Of a DNA stretch of 64,000 nt, positions 9,130 to 18,979 are shown piece after piece. A program made the translations under genes and the position numbers. Each line of letters opens with the position of its first letter. Position 1 is the first letter of the stretch. The notes beneath the pieces were generated by a model, which had not been told where the DNA came from, made no database searches, and saw only the letters and a program-made list of their open reading frames with translations. The stretch is taken from assembly GCA_018065085.1 (NCBI GenBank), contig JAGHUA010000049.1, forward strand, positions 28,252-92,251. The letters are read 5' to 3'. The DNA is from Candidatus Liminaster caballi (GTDB lineage: Bacteria; Bacteroidota; Bacteroidia; Bacteroidales; UBA3663).

Positions 9130-10866
9130 ATGTGTGGCATAACTTGCATATTCAACATACCTGAGCAGACTCCTGAACTCCGTACCAAGGCTCTCAAGAT
9201 GAGCCAGAAGCTGCGTCATCGCGGTCCGGACTGGAGCGGCATCTATTGCGGCGGGTCGGCCATCCTTGCTCACGAGCGTCTGAGCATCGTCGATCCATTG
9301 TCGGGCGGTCAGCCTCTTGTGTCGCCCGACGGCAAGCACATCCTGGCTGTCAACGGCGAGATCTACAACCATAAGGCTATCCGTGGCGAGTTTTCAGGCT
9401 ACGGATTCAAGACTGGTTCTGACTGTGAGGTCTTCCTTGCACTCTATGACGAGGTTTCTTCACGCCTGAGCAATGGCAGGGAGGCTACCACCGAGGACGA
9501 GCAGCTCATCATTGCCGACATCTTCGAGAAGGTCAGCGGCATCTTCGCCTTTGCGCTCTACGACCAGGAACGCGATGAGTTCCTTATCGGCCGTGACCCT
9601 ATCGGCGTCATCCCTCTCTACATCGGACATGATGCCGACGGCAAGGTGTATGTGGCAAGCGAGCTGAAGGCGCTGGAGGGCTTCTGCGACGAGTATGAGC
9701 CATTCCTTCCAGGTCATTTCTATTGGAGCCGCAGCGGTAAGATGAAACGCTGGTATTCACGTCCATGGATGGAGTATTCAGCCGTAAAGGATGCACCTGC
9801 CGACGAACATCAGTCGTCGATGAAGGTGAAGGTGGCTCTGGAGGATGCAGTGAAGCGCCAGCTGATGAGCGACGTGCCTTACGGCGTATTGCTCTCGGGC
9901 GGTCTTGACAGTTCGGTGACATCGGCCATTGCCATGAAGTATAGCAAGAAGCGCGTCGAGGACGACATGCAACGCGGAGCCTGGTGGCCACAGCTCCATT
10001 CTTTTGCCGTAGGTCTGAAAGGCGCGCCTGACCTTGCCAAGGCCAAGGAGGTGGCTGACTATATCGGCACCGTACACCACGAGATCAACTATACGATTCA
10101 GGAGGGACTCGATGCCATCCGCGACGTGATCTACTATATTGAGACATACGATGTGACCACCGTACGCGCTTCTACCCCGATGTACCTACTGGCACGTGTC
10201 ATCAAGTCGATGGGCATCAAGATGGTGCTCTCGGGCGAAGGTGCTGACGAGGTCTTCGGCGGTTATCTCTATTTCCACAAGGCTCCAGATGCCAAGGAGT
10301 TCCACGAGGAGACCGTGCGCAAGCTTGGCAAGCTGCATCAGTATGACTGTCTGCGTGCCAACAAGAGCCTGTCGGCATGGGGCGTGGAGGGCCGTGTGCC
10401 ATTCCTCGACAAGGAGTTCCTTGACGTGGCAATGCGCCTGAGACCGGAGGTTAAGATGTGTCCGGGCGACGTGATGGAGAAAAAGGTGGTACGCGAAGCC
10501 TTCCAGGACATGCTTCCTGCCAGCGTGGCATGGCGTCAAAAAGAGCAGTTCTCCGACGGTGTGGGCTACTCATGGATCGACACGCTGAAGAAGATCACCT
10601 CCGAGGCCGTGAGCGACGAACAGATGGCACATGCCGCCGAGCGTTTCCCAATCAACACACCGCTCTGCAAGGAGGAATACTACTACCGTTCGATCTTCGA
10701 GGAGCACTTCCCATCTGAGAGCGCAGCACGCGCCGTTCCTCACGAGGCCAGCGTGGCTTGTTCCACAGCCAAGGCCCTTGAGTGGGATGCCGCATGGAAG
10801 AACATGAACGATCCTTCGGGACGCGCCGTGGCAGGCGTACACGAGCAGGCTTATAAAAACGATTAA
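9130..10866 (+). CDS. asnB: Asparagine synthase, glutamine-hydrolysing (AsnB)
   Basis: A 578-residue enzyme that makes asparagine from aspartate, ATP and glutamine. The start MCGITCIF places the catalytic Cys at position 2 once Met is removed, as in class II glutaminases. HRGPDWSG and NGEIYNH are the expected glutamine-binding segments. The synthetase domain carries the PP-loop SGGLDSS near residues 256-261, and GEGADEVFGGY follows. It lies 28 bp after gltD and is followed only 3 bp later by the next amidotransferase, so it is very probably part of the same transcript. Confidence 0.96.
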   Translation: MCGITCIFNIPEQTPELRTKALKMSQKLRHRGPDWSGIYCGGSAILAHERLSIVDPLSGGQPLVSPDGKHILAVNGEIYNHKAIRGEFSGYGFKTGSDCEVFLALYDEVSSRLSNGREATTEDEQLIIADIFEKVSGIFAFALYDQERDEFLIGRDPIGVIPLYIGHDADGKVYVASELKALEGFCDEYEPFLPGHFYWSRSGKMKRWYSRPWMEYSAVKDAPADEHQSSMKVKVALEDAVKRQLMSDVPYGVLLSGGLDSSVTSAIAMKYSKKRVEDDMQRGAWWPQLHSFAVGLKGAPDLAKAKEVADYIGTVHHEINYTIQEGLDAIRDVIYYIETYDVTTVRASTPMYLLARVIKSMGIKMVLSGEGADEVFGGYLYFHKAPDAKEFHEETVRKLGKLHQYDCLRANKSLSAWGVEGRVPFLDKEFLDVAMRLRPEVKMCPGDVMEKKVVREAFQDMLPASVAWRQKEQFSDGVGYSWIDTLKKITSEAVSDEQMAHAAERFPINTPLCKEEYYYRSIFEEHFPSESAARAVPHEASVACSTAKALEWDAAWKNMNDPSGRAVAGVHEQAYKND

Positions 10867-10869
10867 GAT

Positions 10870-12432
10870 ATGTGCGGAATAGCAATGGTCCGACTCCGCA
10901 AGCCGACGGAGCATTATATTGAGAAATATGGCACAGGCCGCTATGGACTGAACAAGCTCTATCTGATGATGGAGAAACAGCATAACCGCGGTCAGGAAGG
11001 CGCCGGCATAGCCTGCATCAAGCAGAACGTCGAGCCTGGCAACGACTACGTCTTTCGCGAGAAGGCCGAAGGCAAGGATGCCGTGACAAAAATCTTTGAC
11101 GTGGCAAACCGCTCGGGCGAGGATTACATCGGACAGATCTACATGGGTCATCTCCGATACTCCACCACCGGCAAAAGCGGATTGGCTTACGTCCATCCGT
11201 TCCTGCGCCGCAGCAGCTGGAAGGACAAGACCCTTTGCCTGTGCGGCAACTTCAACATGACCAATGTCGATGAGGTCTTCCGACATGTGGTCGATATGGG
11301 CATGTCTCCGCGTATCTACAGCGACACCTACACGCTGCTCGAACTGCTGAGCTACCATCTTGACAACGAGACCGGCATCAACAAGGTGCTGTCCAAGACC
11401 ATGTCGCGCTTCGATGGCGGATATGTCATCTGTGGCGCAACGGGCGGTGTCGAGATGTTTGTGATGCGCGATCCGAACGGCATACGTCCTGCCTTCTATT
11501 ATATCGACGACGAGGTTGTGGCAGTGGCAAGCGAGCGTCCTGTCCTGCAGACCACGTTCAACCTCGACCTTGAAGATGTCAGGGAACTCCTGCCGGGTCA
11601 GGCGCTCATCGTCGATGCCGACGGCGAAATGCATCTGCAGCAGATCCTCCAGCCGGCCGAATACCTGCCATGCTCCTTCGAGCGCATCTACTTCAGCCGA
11701 GGCAACGATGCCGACATCTATCGCGAACGCAAGGCTCTGGGTCGCAATCTTGTCCCTGACATCGTGCGTGCCCTCGACGGCGACGTCGCCAACACCGTCT
11801 TCTCCTATATTCCCAACACAGCCGAGACAGCCTATCTGGGCATGATCGAGGCCCTGCATGAGCAGTATCCGGTGGTCAGGAGCGAGAAGGTGGTCTCAAA
11901 AGACATCAAGCTGCGCACGTTCATCACCGAGGACAGCTCGCGCAACGACCTCGCTGCCCACGTCTATGACATAGCCTACAACAGCCTCCGTCCGTACGTT
12001 GACAATCTGGTCGTGATCGATGACAGCATCGTGCGCGGAACGACCTTGCGCGAGAGCATCATCCGCATACTCGACCGCCTGCATCCCAAAAAGCTCGTCA
12101 TCGTCTCGTCGGCGCCACAGATACGCTATCCCGACTTCTACGGCATCGACATGCCACGCATGAAGGATTTCATTGCCTATCAGGCCACCGTGGCCCTGCG
12201 CCGCGAGAGGCAGATGGACGACGTTCCCCCGTCGCAGGTCTATGACGGCCTCAGCGTAGCCGACATCAACCGCAAGATGGTCGAACTGTTGCGACCCGAA
12301 GGCGTCACCACTCCTATCGAGATTGTCTTCCAGAGCATCGAAGGCCTCCACAATGCCATCCCGAACCATCCGGGCGACTGGTATTTCACCGGCCACTACC
12401 CCACAAAGGGCGGCTATAAACTTTTGGGTTGA
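10870..12432 (+). CDS. purF: Amidophosphoribosyltransferase-type enzyme (PurF family)
   Basis: A 520-residue protein with an N-terminal class II glutaminase (MCGIAMV, nucleophile Cys2; later KQHNRGQEGAG and GHLRYSTTG) and a C-terminal phosphoribosyltransferase domain with the PRPP loop VVIDDSIVRGTT near residues 380-391. The family joins the glutamine amide to PRPP as the first step of purine synthesis. The N-terminal region is more divergent than in classical PurF (for example the insert around LRKPTEHYIEKYGTGRYG), so this could be a Bacteroidetes-specific paralogue with a second purF elsewhere. It starts 3 bp after asnB. Its neighbours are all glutamine amidotransferases. Confidence 0.85.
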   Translation: MCGIAMVRLRKPTEHYIEKYGTGRYGLNKLYLMMEKQHNRGQEGAGIACIKQNVEPGNDYVFREKAEGKDAVTKIFDVANRSGEDYIGQIYMGHLRYSTTGKSGLAYVHPFLRRSSWKDKTLCLCGNFNMTNVDEVFRHVVDMGMSPRIYSDTYTLLELLSYHLDNETGINKVLSKTMSRFDGGYVICGATGGVEMFVMRDPNGIRPAFYYIDDEVVAVASERPVLQTTFNLDLEDVRELLPGQALIVDADGEMHLQQILQPAEYLPCSFERIYFSRGNDADIYRERKALGRNLVPDIVRALDGDVANTVFSYIPNTAETAYLGMIEALHEQYPVVRSEKVVSKDIKLRTFITEDSSRNDLAAHVYDIAYNSLRPYVDNLVVIDDSIVRGTTLRESIIRILDRLHPKKLVIVSSAPQIRYPDFYGIDMPRMKDFIAYQATVALRRERQMDDVPPSQVYDGLSVADINRKMVELLRPEGVTTPIEIVFQSIEGLHNAIPNHPGDWYFTGHYPTKGGYKLLG

Positions 12433-12481
12433 GTCTATCGCCCATAACCTCATAAACACATAAACTCACAATCTCACAATC

Positions 12482-14077
12482 ATGGCCAAATACATATTCG
12501 TCACCGGCGGTGTGGTTTCATCGCTTGGCAAAGGCATCATAAGCTCGAGCATCGGCAAACTGCTTCAGGCCCGTGGCTTCAAGATCACAATCCAGAAATT
12601 CGACCCATACATCAACATCGACCCGGGCACACTCAATCCTTACGAGCACGGCGAGTGCTACGTCACCGTCGATGGCATGGAGACCGACCTCGACCTCGGC
12701 CACTATGAGCGATTCACCGAGATACAGACCACACGTGCCAACTCTATGACCACCGGCCGCATCTACAAGTCGGTCATCGACAAGGAACGTCGCGGCGACT
12801 ATCTGGGCAAGACCATCCAGGTCGTACCTCACATCACCGACGAGATCAAGAGCAACATCAAGTATCTGGGCGAGACCGGCGACTATGACTTCATCATCAC
12901 CGAGATCGGCGGCACCATCGGCGACATCGAGAGCGCACCTTTCCTTGAGGCCATACGTCAGCTCAAGTGGGAACTGGGTCATGACGCTGTCAGCATCCAC
13001 CTCACCTACGTGCCTTATCTCAAAGCCGCCGACGAGCTGAAGACCAAGCCTACACAGCACTCGGTCAAGGAGATGCTCAGCTATGGCATACAGCCCGACA
13101 TCCTCATCCTCCGCACAGAGAAGCACCTCGACGACCACATGCGCATGAAGGTGGCAGGTTTCTGCAACGTCGATCTTGAGTGCGTCATCCAGAGCGAGGA
13201 CATGCCGAGCATCTATGAGGTGCCGGTCAACATGCAGCGTCAGGGTCTTGATGCCGCCATCCTCCGCAAGATGGGCATCCCTGTGGGCGAAACTCCCGCA
13301 CTCGGTCCATGGCGTAAGTTCATCGAGCTGCGCAACACCGCCACCGACATCGTCCGCATCGGCCTCGTTGGCAAATATGACCTTCAGGATGCCTATAAGT
13401 CGATCAACGAAAGCCTGTCACACGCTGCAACCCATAACCACCACAAGGTCAAGATCACGTTCATCAACTCAGAGTTCCTTGATGAGTCGAACATCGCCTC
13501 ACAGCTTGCCGGTCAGGACGGTCTGGTGATCTGCCCGGGCTTCGGTCAGCGCGGCATCGAGGGCAAGATCCTTGCCGTAAGGTATGCCCGTGAGAATAAT
13601 GTCCCTTGCTTCGGTATCTGTCTCGGCATGCAGATGATGGTCATCGAGTTTGCCCGCAACGTGCTTGGCTACACTGATGCCAACAGCCGCGAGATGGACG
13701 AAAAGACCCCCCACAATGTCATCGACATCATGGAGGATCAGAAGAACATCTCGAACATGGGCGGCACAATGCGTCTCGGCGCCTACGGATGCACACTGCG
13801 CAAGGACAGCCGTGTGGCCTCGATCTACGGTAACGAAAACATTCGCGAACGTCATCGCCATCGCTATGAGTTCAACAACAAGTATATCGACGAATACGAG
13901 AGCCATGGCATGCAGTGCGTAGGCCGCAACCCTGAGAGCGATCTTGTCGAGATCGTCGAGATTCCTGAGCTCCGCTGGTTTGTCGGCACTCAGTTCCATC
14001 CTGAATACCAGAGCACAGTGCTCCATCCTCATCCTCTCTTCATGTCGTTCGTCAAGGAGGCTATCAATAAGAAATAA
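12482..14077 (+). CDS. pyrG: CTP synthase (PyrG)
   Basis: A 531-residue enzyme that makes CTP from UTP, ATP and glutamine. The N-terminal amidoligase domain opens with KYIFVTGGVVSSLGKGI, the P-loop of the family, and contains EIGGTIGDIES. The C-terminal class I glutaminase has the nucleophile Cys in CFGICLGMQ near residue 379 and the His/Glu pair in FHPEYQS. Its length is normal. It follows the PurF-type gene by 49 bp and ends the plus-strand amidotransferase run. Downstream lies the palindrome array at 14119-14427, with carB arriving from the other side. Confidence 0.97.
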   Translation: MAKYIFVTGGVVSSLGKGIISSSIGKLLQARGFKITIQKFDPYINIDPGTLNPYEHGECYVTVDGMETDLDLGHYERFTEIQTTRANSMTTGRIYKSVIDKERRGDYLGKTIQVVPHITDEIKSNIKYLGETGDYDFIITEIGGTIGDIESAPFLEAIRQLKWELGHDAVSIHLTYVPYLKAADELKTKPTQHSVKEMLSYGIQPDILILRTEKHLDDHMRMKVAGFCNVDLECVIQSEDMPSIYEVPVNMQRQGLDAAILRKMGIPVGETPALGPWRKFIELRNTATDIVRIGLVGKYDLQDAYKSINESLSHAATHNHHKVKITFINSEFLDESNIASQLAGQDGLVICPGFGQRGIEGKILAVRYARENNVPCFGICLGMQMMVIEFARNVLGYTDANSREMDEKTPHNVIDIMEDQKNISNMGGTMRLGAYGCTLRKDSRVASIYGNENIRERHRHRYEFNNKYIDEYESHGMQCVGRNPESDLVEIVEIPELRWFVGTQFHPEYQSTVLHPHPLFMSFVKEAINKK

Positions 14078-14118
14078 TTGGCAACGGCTGAGAAACACCG
14101 GGAATAAAGCTGTTTGCA

Positions 14119-14427
14119 CTTCCAGCTTTCTGGAAATGCCGGGAATATTGTTCCGGGTATTTCCCAGGTTTTAGGAAACGCTGAAAATAATGTTCTGGGC
14201 ATTTCCCAAGTCTTAGGAAATGCTGGGAACAATGTTCTGACGGCTTCCAGCTTTCTGGAAATGCTGAGAATAATGTTCCGGGGACTTCCCAGGTCTTGGG
14301 AAATGCCGGGAACAATGTTCTGACGACTTCCAGCTTTCTGGAAATGCCAAAAATAATGTTCTGGGGACTTCCTAACTCTTAGGAAATCCCCAGAACACAT
14401 TTTTCAGTCTTCCCAACTCTTGGGAGG
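14119..14427 (+). repeat. Palindrome array A (8 dyads, 41-42-bp period)
   Basis: Eight copies of a TTCC...GGAA hairpin begin at 14119, 14160, 14202, 14244, 14285, 14327, 14368 and 14409, so the period is 41 or 42 bp. Between each pair lies a second short palindrome such as GAACAATGTTC, centred about 21 bp from the first. The last hairpin (CTTCCCAACTCTTGGGAG) stops next to the carB stop codon. The array fills almost the whole space between pyrG and carB, which converge, so it may double as a two-way terminator. Related arrays occur at 37273-37602, 61584-62138 and 62914-63057. Confidence 0.9.
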
Positions 14428-17400
14428 TTATTTATATTCGTCCCAGGCCTTGATGGCGATGTCATCGATGCTCATGGTGGTGAAGGCATTGATGAAGGCA
14501 GCAGCCAGACGGTCGTTGGTGATGAGCGGAATGTTGAAGTCGATGGCTGCACGACGGATCTTGTAGCCATTGGTGAGCTCGCCCGAAGTGAGGTTCTTTG
14601 GGATGTTGACCACCATGTCGATCTTCTTGTTGCGTATAAGGTCGAGAGCCTGCGGCTGACCCTCCTCGCTTGGCCAGAACACAATCTGACAAGGCACGAA
14701 GTTCTCCATCAGATAGCGGTATGTGCCGGCAGTGGCATAGAGCTTATAGCCTTTCTCGATAAGCTGCTTGCACGGAGTGAGCAGCGCTGCCTTCTGCTTG
14801 GCATTGCCCGATGAGATGAGCACGCCCTTCTCCGGAATGCGAAGACCGACGGAGAGCAGAGACTTGAGGATGGCACAGTTGGTATCGTCGCCCAGACAGC
14901 CCACCTCGCCCGTCGATGACATATCGACACCGAGCACCGGGTCGGCCTTCTGCAGACGCGAGAATGAGAACTGCGAGGCCTTGATGCCTACGTAGTCGAG
15001 GTCAAACTCGTTCTTCGTAGGACGCTCGTAAGGCACACCCATCATAATCTTCGATGCAAGCTCGATGAGGTTGAGCTTGAGCACCTTGCTGACGAATGGG
15101 AACGAACGTGAGGCACGTAGATTACACTCGATGACCATGATGTCGTTGTCGCGAGCCATGAACTGGATGTTGAACGGACCTGAGATATGCAGCTCGGCAG
15201 CAATCTTCTTGGCCACCTTCTTGATGCGGCGCACGGTCTCGACATAGAGCTTCTGGGGTGGGAACTGGATGGTGGCGTCACCTGAGTGGACACCGGCATA
15301 CTCTACGTGCTCAGAGATGGCGTATGCCACAATCTCGCCCTTATCAGCCACTGCGTCCATCTCGATCTCCTTGGCGCCCTCGATGAAGCGGGAGATTACC
15401 ACAGGATGCTTCTGGCTGACGTTGGCTGCCATCTGAAGGAAGCGCACCAGCTCGTCCTGATTTGAGCATACGTTCATCGCCGCGCCCGAAAGCACATACG
15501 ACGGACGGACAAGGACAGGGAAGCCCACCTGGGCAATGAACTCGTTGACATCGTCCATGTTGGTCAGCTCCTTCCATGCCGGCTGAACCACTCCGATGCG
15601 GTCGCACATCGAAGAGAACTTCTGGCGATCCTCGGCATTGTCGATATACTTGGCCTGTGTGCCGAGGATTGGCACCTTCTGCTCGTCGAGGCGCATGGCG
15701 AGGTTGTTAGGAATCTGTCCGCCCACGGAAAGGATCACGCCGTGTGGCTGCTCAAGGTCGATGATGTCCATGACACGCTCGAAGGTGAGCTCGTCGAAGT
15801 AGAGGCGGTCGCACATATCGTAGTCGGTCGATACGGTCTCCGGGTTGTAGTTGATCATGACCGAACGATAGCCCTGCTGGCGCGCTGTGGTGAGCGCATT
15901 GACCGAACACCAGTCGAACTCGACCGACGAGCCGATGCGGTAGGCGCCCGAACCAAGCACGATGACGGCCTGCGACGCAATGTCGTCGGCCACAGGGTCG
16001 GTATATTCGATGTCGTGTGCTATGCCGTTGTAAGTCAGATAGAGGTAGTTGGTCTGAGCCGGGAACTCGCCGGCAAGGGTGTCGATCTGCTTCACCACAG
16101 GCACGATGCCGAGCTTCTTACGCTGGGCACGCACACGGAGGATTTCGTCCTCGGCCTCCTCGGCCATATTACCCTTGAGCAGGGCACGTCCGATCTGGAA
16201 GTCAGAGAATCCCTTCTTCTTGGCTTCGAGCAGGAGTTCGGCTGGAACATTCTCCACACAGTCATACTGCTGCAGCTCGTTGTCGATCTCGACGATGCCC
16301 CAGAGCTTCTGGAGGAACCACTTGTCGATCTTCGTAAGGTCATGAATCTGATCGACCGTATATCCGGCCTTCATTGCCTTTGAGATGACGAACACGCGCT
16401 TGTCGGTAGGTTCGCGCAGGGCCTTGTCGATGTCGGCAATCTGGAGCACCTTGTTCTCAAGGAATCCGTGCATGCCCTGACCGATCATACGGAGACCCTT
16501 CTGGATGGCCTCCTCGAACGTGCGGCCGATGGCCATAACCTCGCCCACCGACTTCATGCTCGAACCGAGCTCGCGGTCAACGCCCTGGAACTTGCCAAGG
16601 TCCCAGCGAGGTATCTTGCAGACAATATAGTCGAGCGCCGGCTCGAAGAACGCCGAGGTGGTCTTGGTCACTGAGTTCTTGAGCTCGAACAGTCCGTAGC
16701 CCAAGCCGAGCTTGGCGGCAACGAATGCCAGCGGATAGCCCGTGGCCTTTGATGCCAGAGCCGATGATCGCGACAGACGGGCATTGACCTCGATGACGCG
16801 ATAGTCCTCGCTGTATGGATCGTAGGCATACTGCACGTTGCACTCGCCGACGATGCCGATGTGACGGATAATCTTGATGGAGAGTTCGCGGAGCTTATGA
16901 TAGTCGCGGTTGCTGAGTGTCTGCGACGGAGCCACTACGATCGACTCGCCGGTATGGATGCCGAGAGGGTCGAAGTTCTCCATGTTGCAGACGGTGATGC
17001 AATTGTCGTACCTATCGCGTACCACCTCATACTCCACTTCCTTCCAGCCCTTGAGCGACTTCTCGACAAGGATCTGAGGCGAGAACGAGAGGGCCTTGTT
17101 GCCGATGGCGATGAGCTGCTCCTCATCGTCGCAGAATCCCGAACCGAGTCCGCCGAGGGCATAAGCAGCACGGATGATGACAGGATAGCCAAGATCGGCT
17201 GCTGCCTGCCTGGCCTCATCGAGTGTGTTGCAGGCGTGACTCTTGATGGTGTTGACGTTGATCTCATCGAGCTTCTCAACGAAGAGCTCGCGGTCCTCTG
17301 TGTCGATGATGGCCTGAACCGGAGTACCGAGCACCTCAACGTTATACTTTTCGAGCACGCCGCTCTTGTAGAGTTCCACGCCACAGTTGAGCGCCGTCTG

Positions 17401-17673
17401 TCCGCCGAAGCTCAGCAGGATTCCGTCGGGCTGCTCTTTGGCAATAACCTTCTCAACAAAATAAGGGGTTACCGGCAGGAAATAAACTCGGTTGGCCACA
17501 CCCTCAGAGGTCTGTACGGTGGCAATGTTCGGGTTAATGAGGATGCTCTCGATTCCCTCTTCACGCAGGGCTTTGAGCGCCTGGCTGCCTGAATAGTCGA
17601 ACTCGCCGGCCTCACCGATTTTGAGGGCACCAGAGCCCAACAGCAGAACTTTCTTAATCTTATCGTTTACCAT
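14428..17673 (-). CDS. carB: Carbamoyl-phosphate synthase, large subunit (CarB)
   Basis: A 1081-residue protein of normal length, made of two homologous ATP-grasp halves. The first begins IKKVLLLGSGALKIGEAGEFD and the second has VIVLGSGAYRIGSSVEFDW. A C-terminal MGS-like allosteric domain follows (residues ~940 on, with LISSGNAKQKAALL and LYATAGTYRYL). With CarA it makes carbamoyl phosphate from bicarbonate, ammonia released from glutamine, and 2 ATP, for pyrimidine and arginine synthesis. The start lies 12 bp after the carA stop, so the two are one operon. Its 3' end runs into palindrome array A. Confidence 0.97.
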   Translation of the reverse strand: MVNDKIKKVLLLGSGALKIGEAGEFDYSGSQALKALREEGIESILINPNIATVQTSEGVANRVYFLPVTPYFVEKVIAKEQPDGILLSFGGQTALNCGVELYKSGVLEKYNVEVLGTPVQAIIDTEDRELFVEKLDEINVNTIKSHACNTLDEARQAAADLGYPVIIRAAYALGGLGSGFCDDEEQLIAIGNKALSFSPQILVEKSLKGWKEVEYEVVRDRYDNCITVCNMENFDPLGIHTGESIVVAPSQTLSNRDYHKLRELSIKIIRHIGIVGECNVQYAYDPYSEDYRVIEVNARLSRSSALASKATGYPLAFVAAKLGLGYGLFELKNSVTKTTSAFFEPALDYIVCKIPRWDLGKFQGVDRELGSSMKSVGEVMAIGRTFEEAIQKGLRMIGQGMHGFLENKVLQIADIDKALREPTDKRVFVISKAMKAGYTVDQIHDLTKIDKWFLQKLWGIVEIDNELQQYDCVENVPAELLLEAKKKGFSDFQIGRALLKGNMAEEAEDEILRVRAQRKKLGIVPVVKQIDTLAGEFPAQTNYLYLTYNGIAHDIEYTDPVADDIASQAVIVLGSGAYRIGSSVEFDWCSVNALTTARQQGYRSVMINYNPETVSTDYDMCDRLYFDELTFERVMDIIDLEQPHGVILSVGGQIPNNLAMRLDEQKVPILGTQAKYIDNAEDRQKFSSMCDRIGVVQPAWKELTNMDDVNEFIAQVGFPVLVRPSYVLSGAAMNVCSNQDELVRFLQMAANVSQKHPVVISRFIEGAKEIEMDAVADKGEIVAYAISEHVEYAGVHSGDATIQFPPQKLYVETVRRIKKVAKKIAAELHISGPFNIQFMARDNDIMVIECNLRASRSFPFVSKVLKLNLIELASKIMMGVPYERPTKNEFDLDYVGIKASQFSFSRLQKADPVLGVDMSSTGEVGCLGDDTNCAILKSLLSVGLRIPEKGVLISSGNAKQKAALLTPCKQLIEKGYKLYATAGTYRYLMENFVPCQIVFWPSEEGQPQALDLIRNKKIDMVVNIPKNLTSGELTNGYKIRRAAIDFNIPLITNDRLAAAFINAFTTMSIDDIAIKAWDEYK

Positions 17674-17685
17674 AGTCAGACAGTC

Positions 17686-18777
17686 TTAGAGGAGTGAAGT
17701 GAATTGTGAGAAGATGAACTCAGTGTCGGTAGGGCCAGACGATGCCTCCGGGTGGAACTGAGCCGAGAACCAAGGCATGGTCTTGTGCCTGATACCTTCG
17801 TTCGAGCCATCATTCATGTTGATGAAAAGCGGCTCCCAATCGGCAGGGATTGTGTTGTTATCGACGGCAAAACCGTGGTTCTGAGACGTGATGTAGCACT
17901 GTGTGGTAGGCTTGCCGTTCTCATAGCGCTGAACAGGCTGATTGTGTCCGCGGTGTCCGTACTTGAGCTTTGTGACCTTGGCACCGGCTGCAAGGCTCAG
18001 AATCTGATTGCCCATGCAGATGCCATAGATAGGTTTTCCGGTCTTCATAAATTCGCGCACATGCTCAACCGTCTTGCTGCAGAGGTTCGGGTCGCCAGGG
18101 CCATTGCTGATGAAAAGACCGTCGTATGCGGTTCCGTCGGCATTGAAGTCATAGTCCCATGGCACCATCGTAATCTCTACGTCATGGCGCAACAGACAGC
18201 GTATTATGTTCTGCTTGACACCCATATCGACCAGGCAGACACGCTTCGAACCATTGCCGAAACGCTTCACCTCACGCGTTGAGACAATTGCGACCTGATT
18301 GACGAGGTTAGGATCCTCGAACGGAATGTCCTCACCGCCATCGAACACAATCTTGCCCTTCATCGAACCCTTCTCGCGAAGGAGCTTGGTGAGCTCGCGA
18401 GTGTCGATACCCTCGATGCCAACCACCTGCTCAGACTTAAGCCAGTCGGCAAGTGAACGCTCGGCATTCCAATGGCTGAACTGCTGCGAGTAGTCGCTCA
18501 CAACCAGCGCACGGACATGAATCTTCTCTGACTCATAAAAACAAGAAAGCCCGTTGACATCAACAGACATCGACGGAACTCCGTAATTACCGACAAGAGG
18601 GAATGTGGTAACCAAAATCTGACCGCTATAACTGGGATCGGTAAGGCTCTCTGGATAACCCATCATGGCTGTATTGAAAACAACCTCACCATTGACGGCC
18701 TTCTCATAACCGAAACTATATCCCTTGAATACATGACCATCGTCAAGCACCAGGGATACCGCTTTTTTTGTTTGCAT
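17686..18777 (-). CDS. carA: Carbamoyl-phosphate synthase, small subunit (CarA)
   Basis: A 363-residue glutamine amidotransferase subunit. The N-terminal domain contains GEVVFNTAMMGYPESLTDPSY. The C-terminal class I glutaminase has the nucleophile Cys254 in YGICMGNQ and the His/Glu pair in FHPEASSG. The frame opens 11 codons earlier, but the start MQTKKAVSLVLDDG at 18777 is chosen because it matches the family N-terminus and lies about 25 nt from the predicted transcription start. It is divergent from glmS across a 292-bp region that holds both promoters. Confidence 0.96.
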   Translation of the reverse strand: MQTKKAVSLVLDDGHVFKGYSFGYEKAVNGEVVFNTAMMGYPESLTDPSYSGQILVTTFPLVGNYGVPSMSVDVNGLSCFYESEKIHVRALVVSDYSQQFSHWNAERSLADWLKSEQVVGIEGIDTRELTKLLREKGSMKGKIVFDGGEDIPFEDPNLVNQVAIVSTREVKRFGNGSKRVCLVDMGVKQNIIRCLLRHDVEITMVPWDYDFNADGTAYDGLFISNGPGDPNLCSKTVEHVREFMKTGKPIYGICMGNQILSLAAGAKVTKLKYGHRGHNQPVQRYENGKPTTQCYITSQNHGFAVDNNTIPADWEPLFINMNDGSNEGIRHKTMPWFSAQFHPEASSGPTDTEFIFSQFTSLL

Positions 18778-18807
18778 CGTAAATATTATTTTGAATGATA
18801 GACTGCG

Positions 18808-18838
18808 CAAAGATATGACAAAGATATGACACTGCCAA
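18808..18838 (-). promoter_or_regulatory. carAB promoter (TTG-N20-TATCTTTG)
   Basis: Read on the minus strand, TTG at 18838-18836 and TATCTTTG at 18815-18808 are exactly 20 bp apart. A second TATCTTTG at 18826-18819 makes a direct repeat of the -7 region. The -33 box lies in ATTTGGCAGT, and the same ten bases form the -33 region of the divergent glmS promoter. Further TTGGCA-like copies lie between the two genes (for example TTGCCAAG near 18895-18902), suggesting a shared operator. Confidence 0.75.
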
Positions 18839-18948
18839 ATTATGGCTGTCTTTTTATGATAAAGATAAAAAAAATGTAACTCTGCATGGTAAAATTGCCA
18901 AGTTTATATGCTTTTTTTTCGATTTGTAGCACAAAATCCGGCATTTAT

Positions 18949-18979
18949 TTGGCAGTTTGGCAAAAAAATCGAAACTTTG
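18949..18979 (+). promoter_or_regulatory. glmS promoter (TTG-N20-AAACTTTG)
   Basis: TTG at 18949-18951 and AAACTTTG at 18972-18979 lie 20 bp apart; the -7 box deviates from TAnnTTTG only at its first base. The spacer carries TTGGCAAAAA, as in the gltB promoter. The predicted leader before the glmS ATG is about 85 nt. It shows no ribozyme-like or riboswitch-like structure that I can recognise. Confidence 0.7.

Noticed and set aside
14029..14400. Open frames on both strands within palindrome array A, with 14-residue repeats
   Set aside because: The 42-bp unit is a multiple of three, so any stop-free frame stays open; several frames are open at once on both strands, and none has a promoter or start site of its own.
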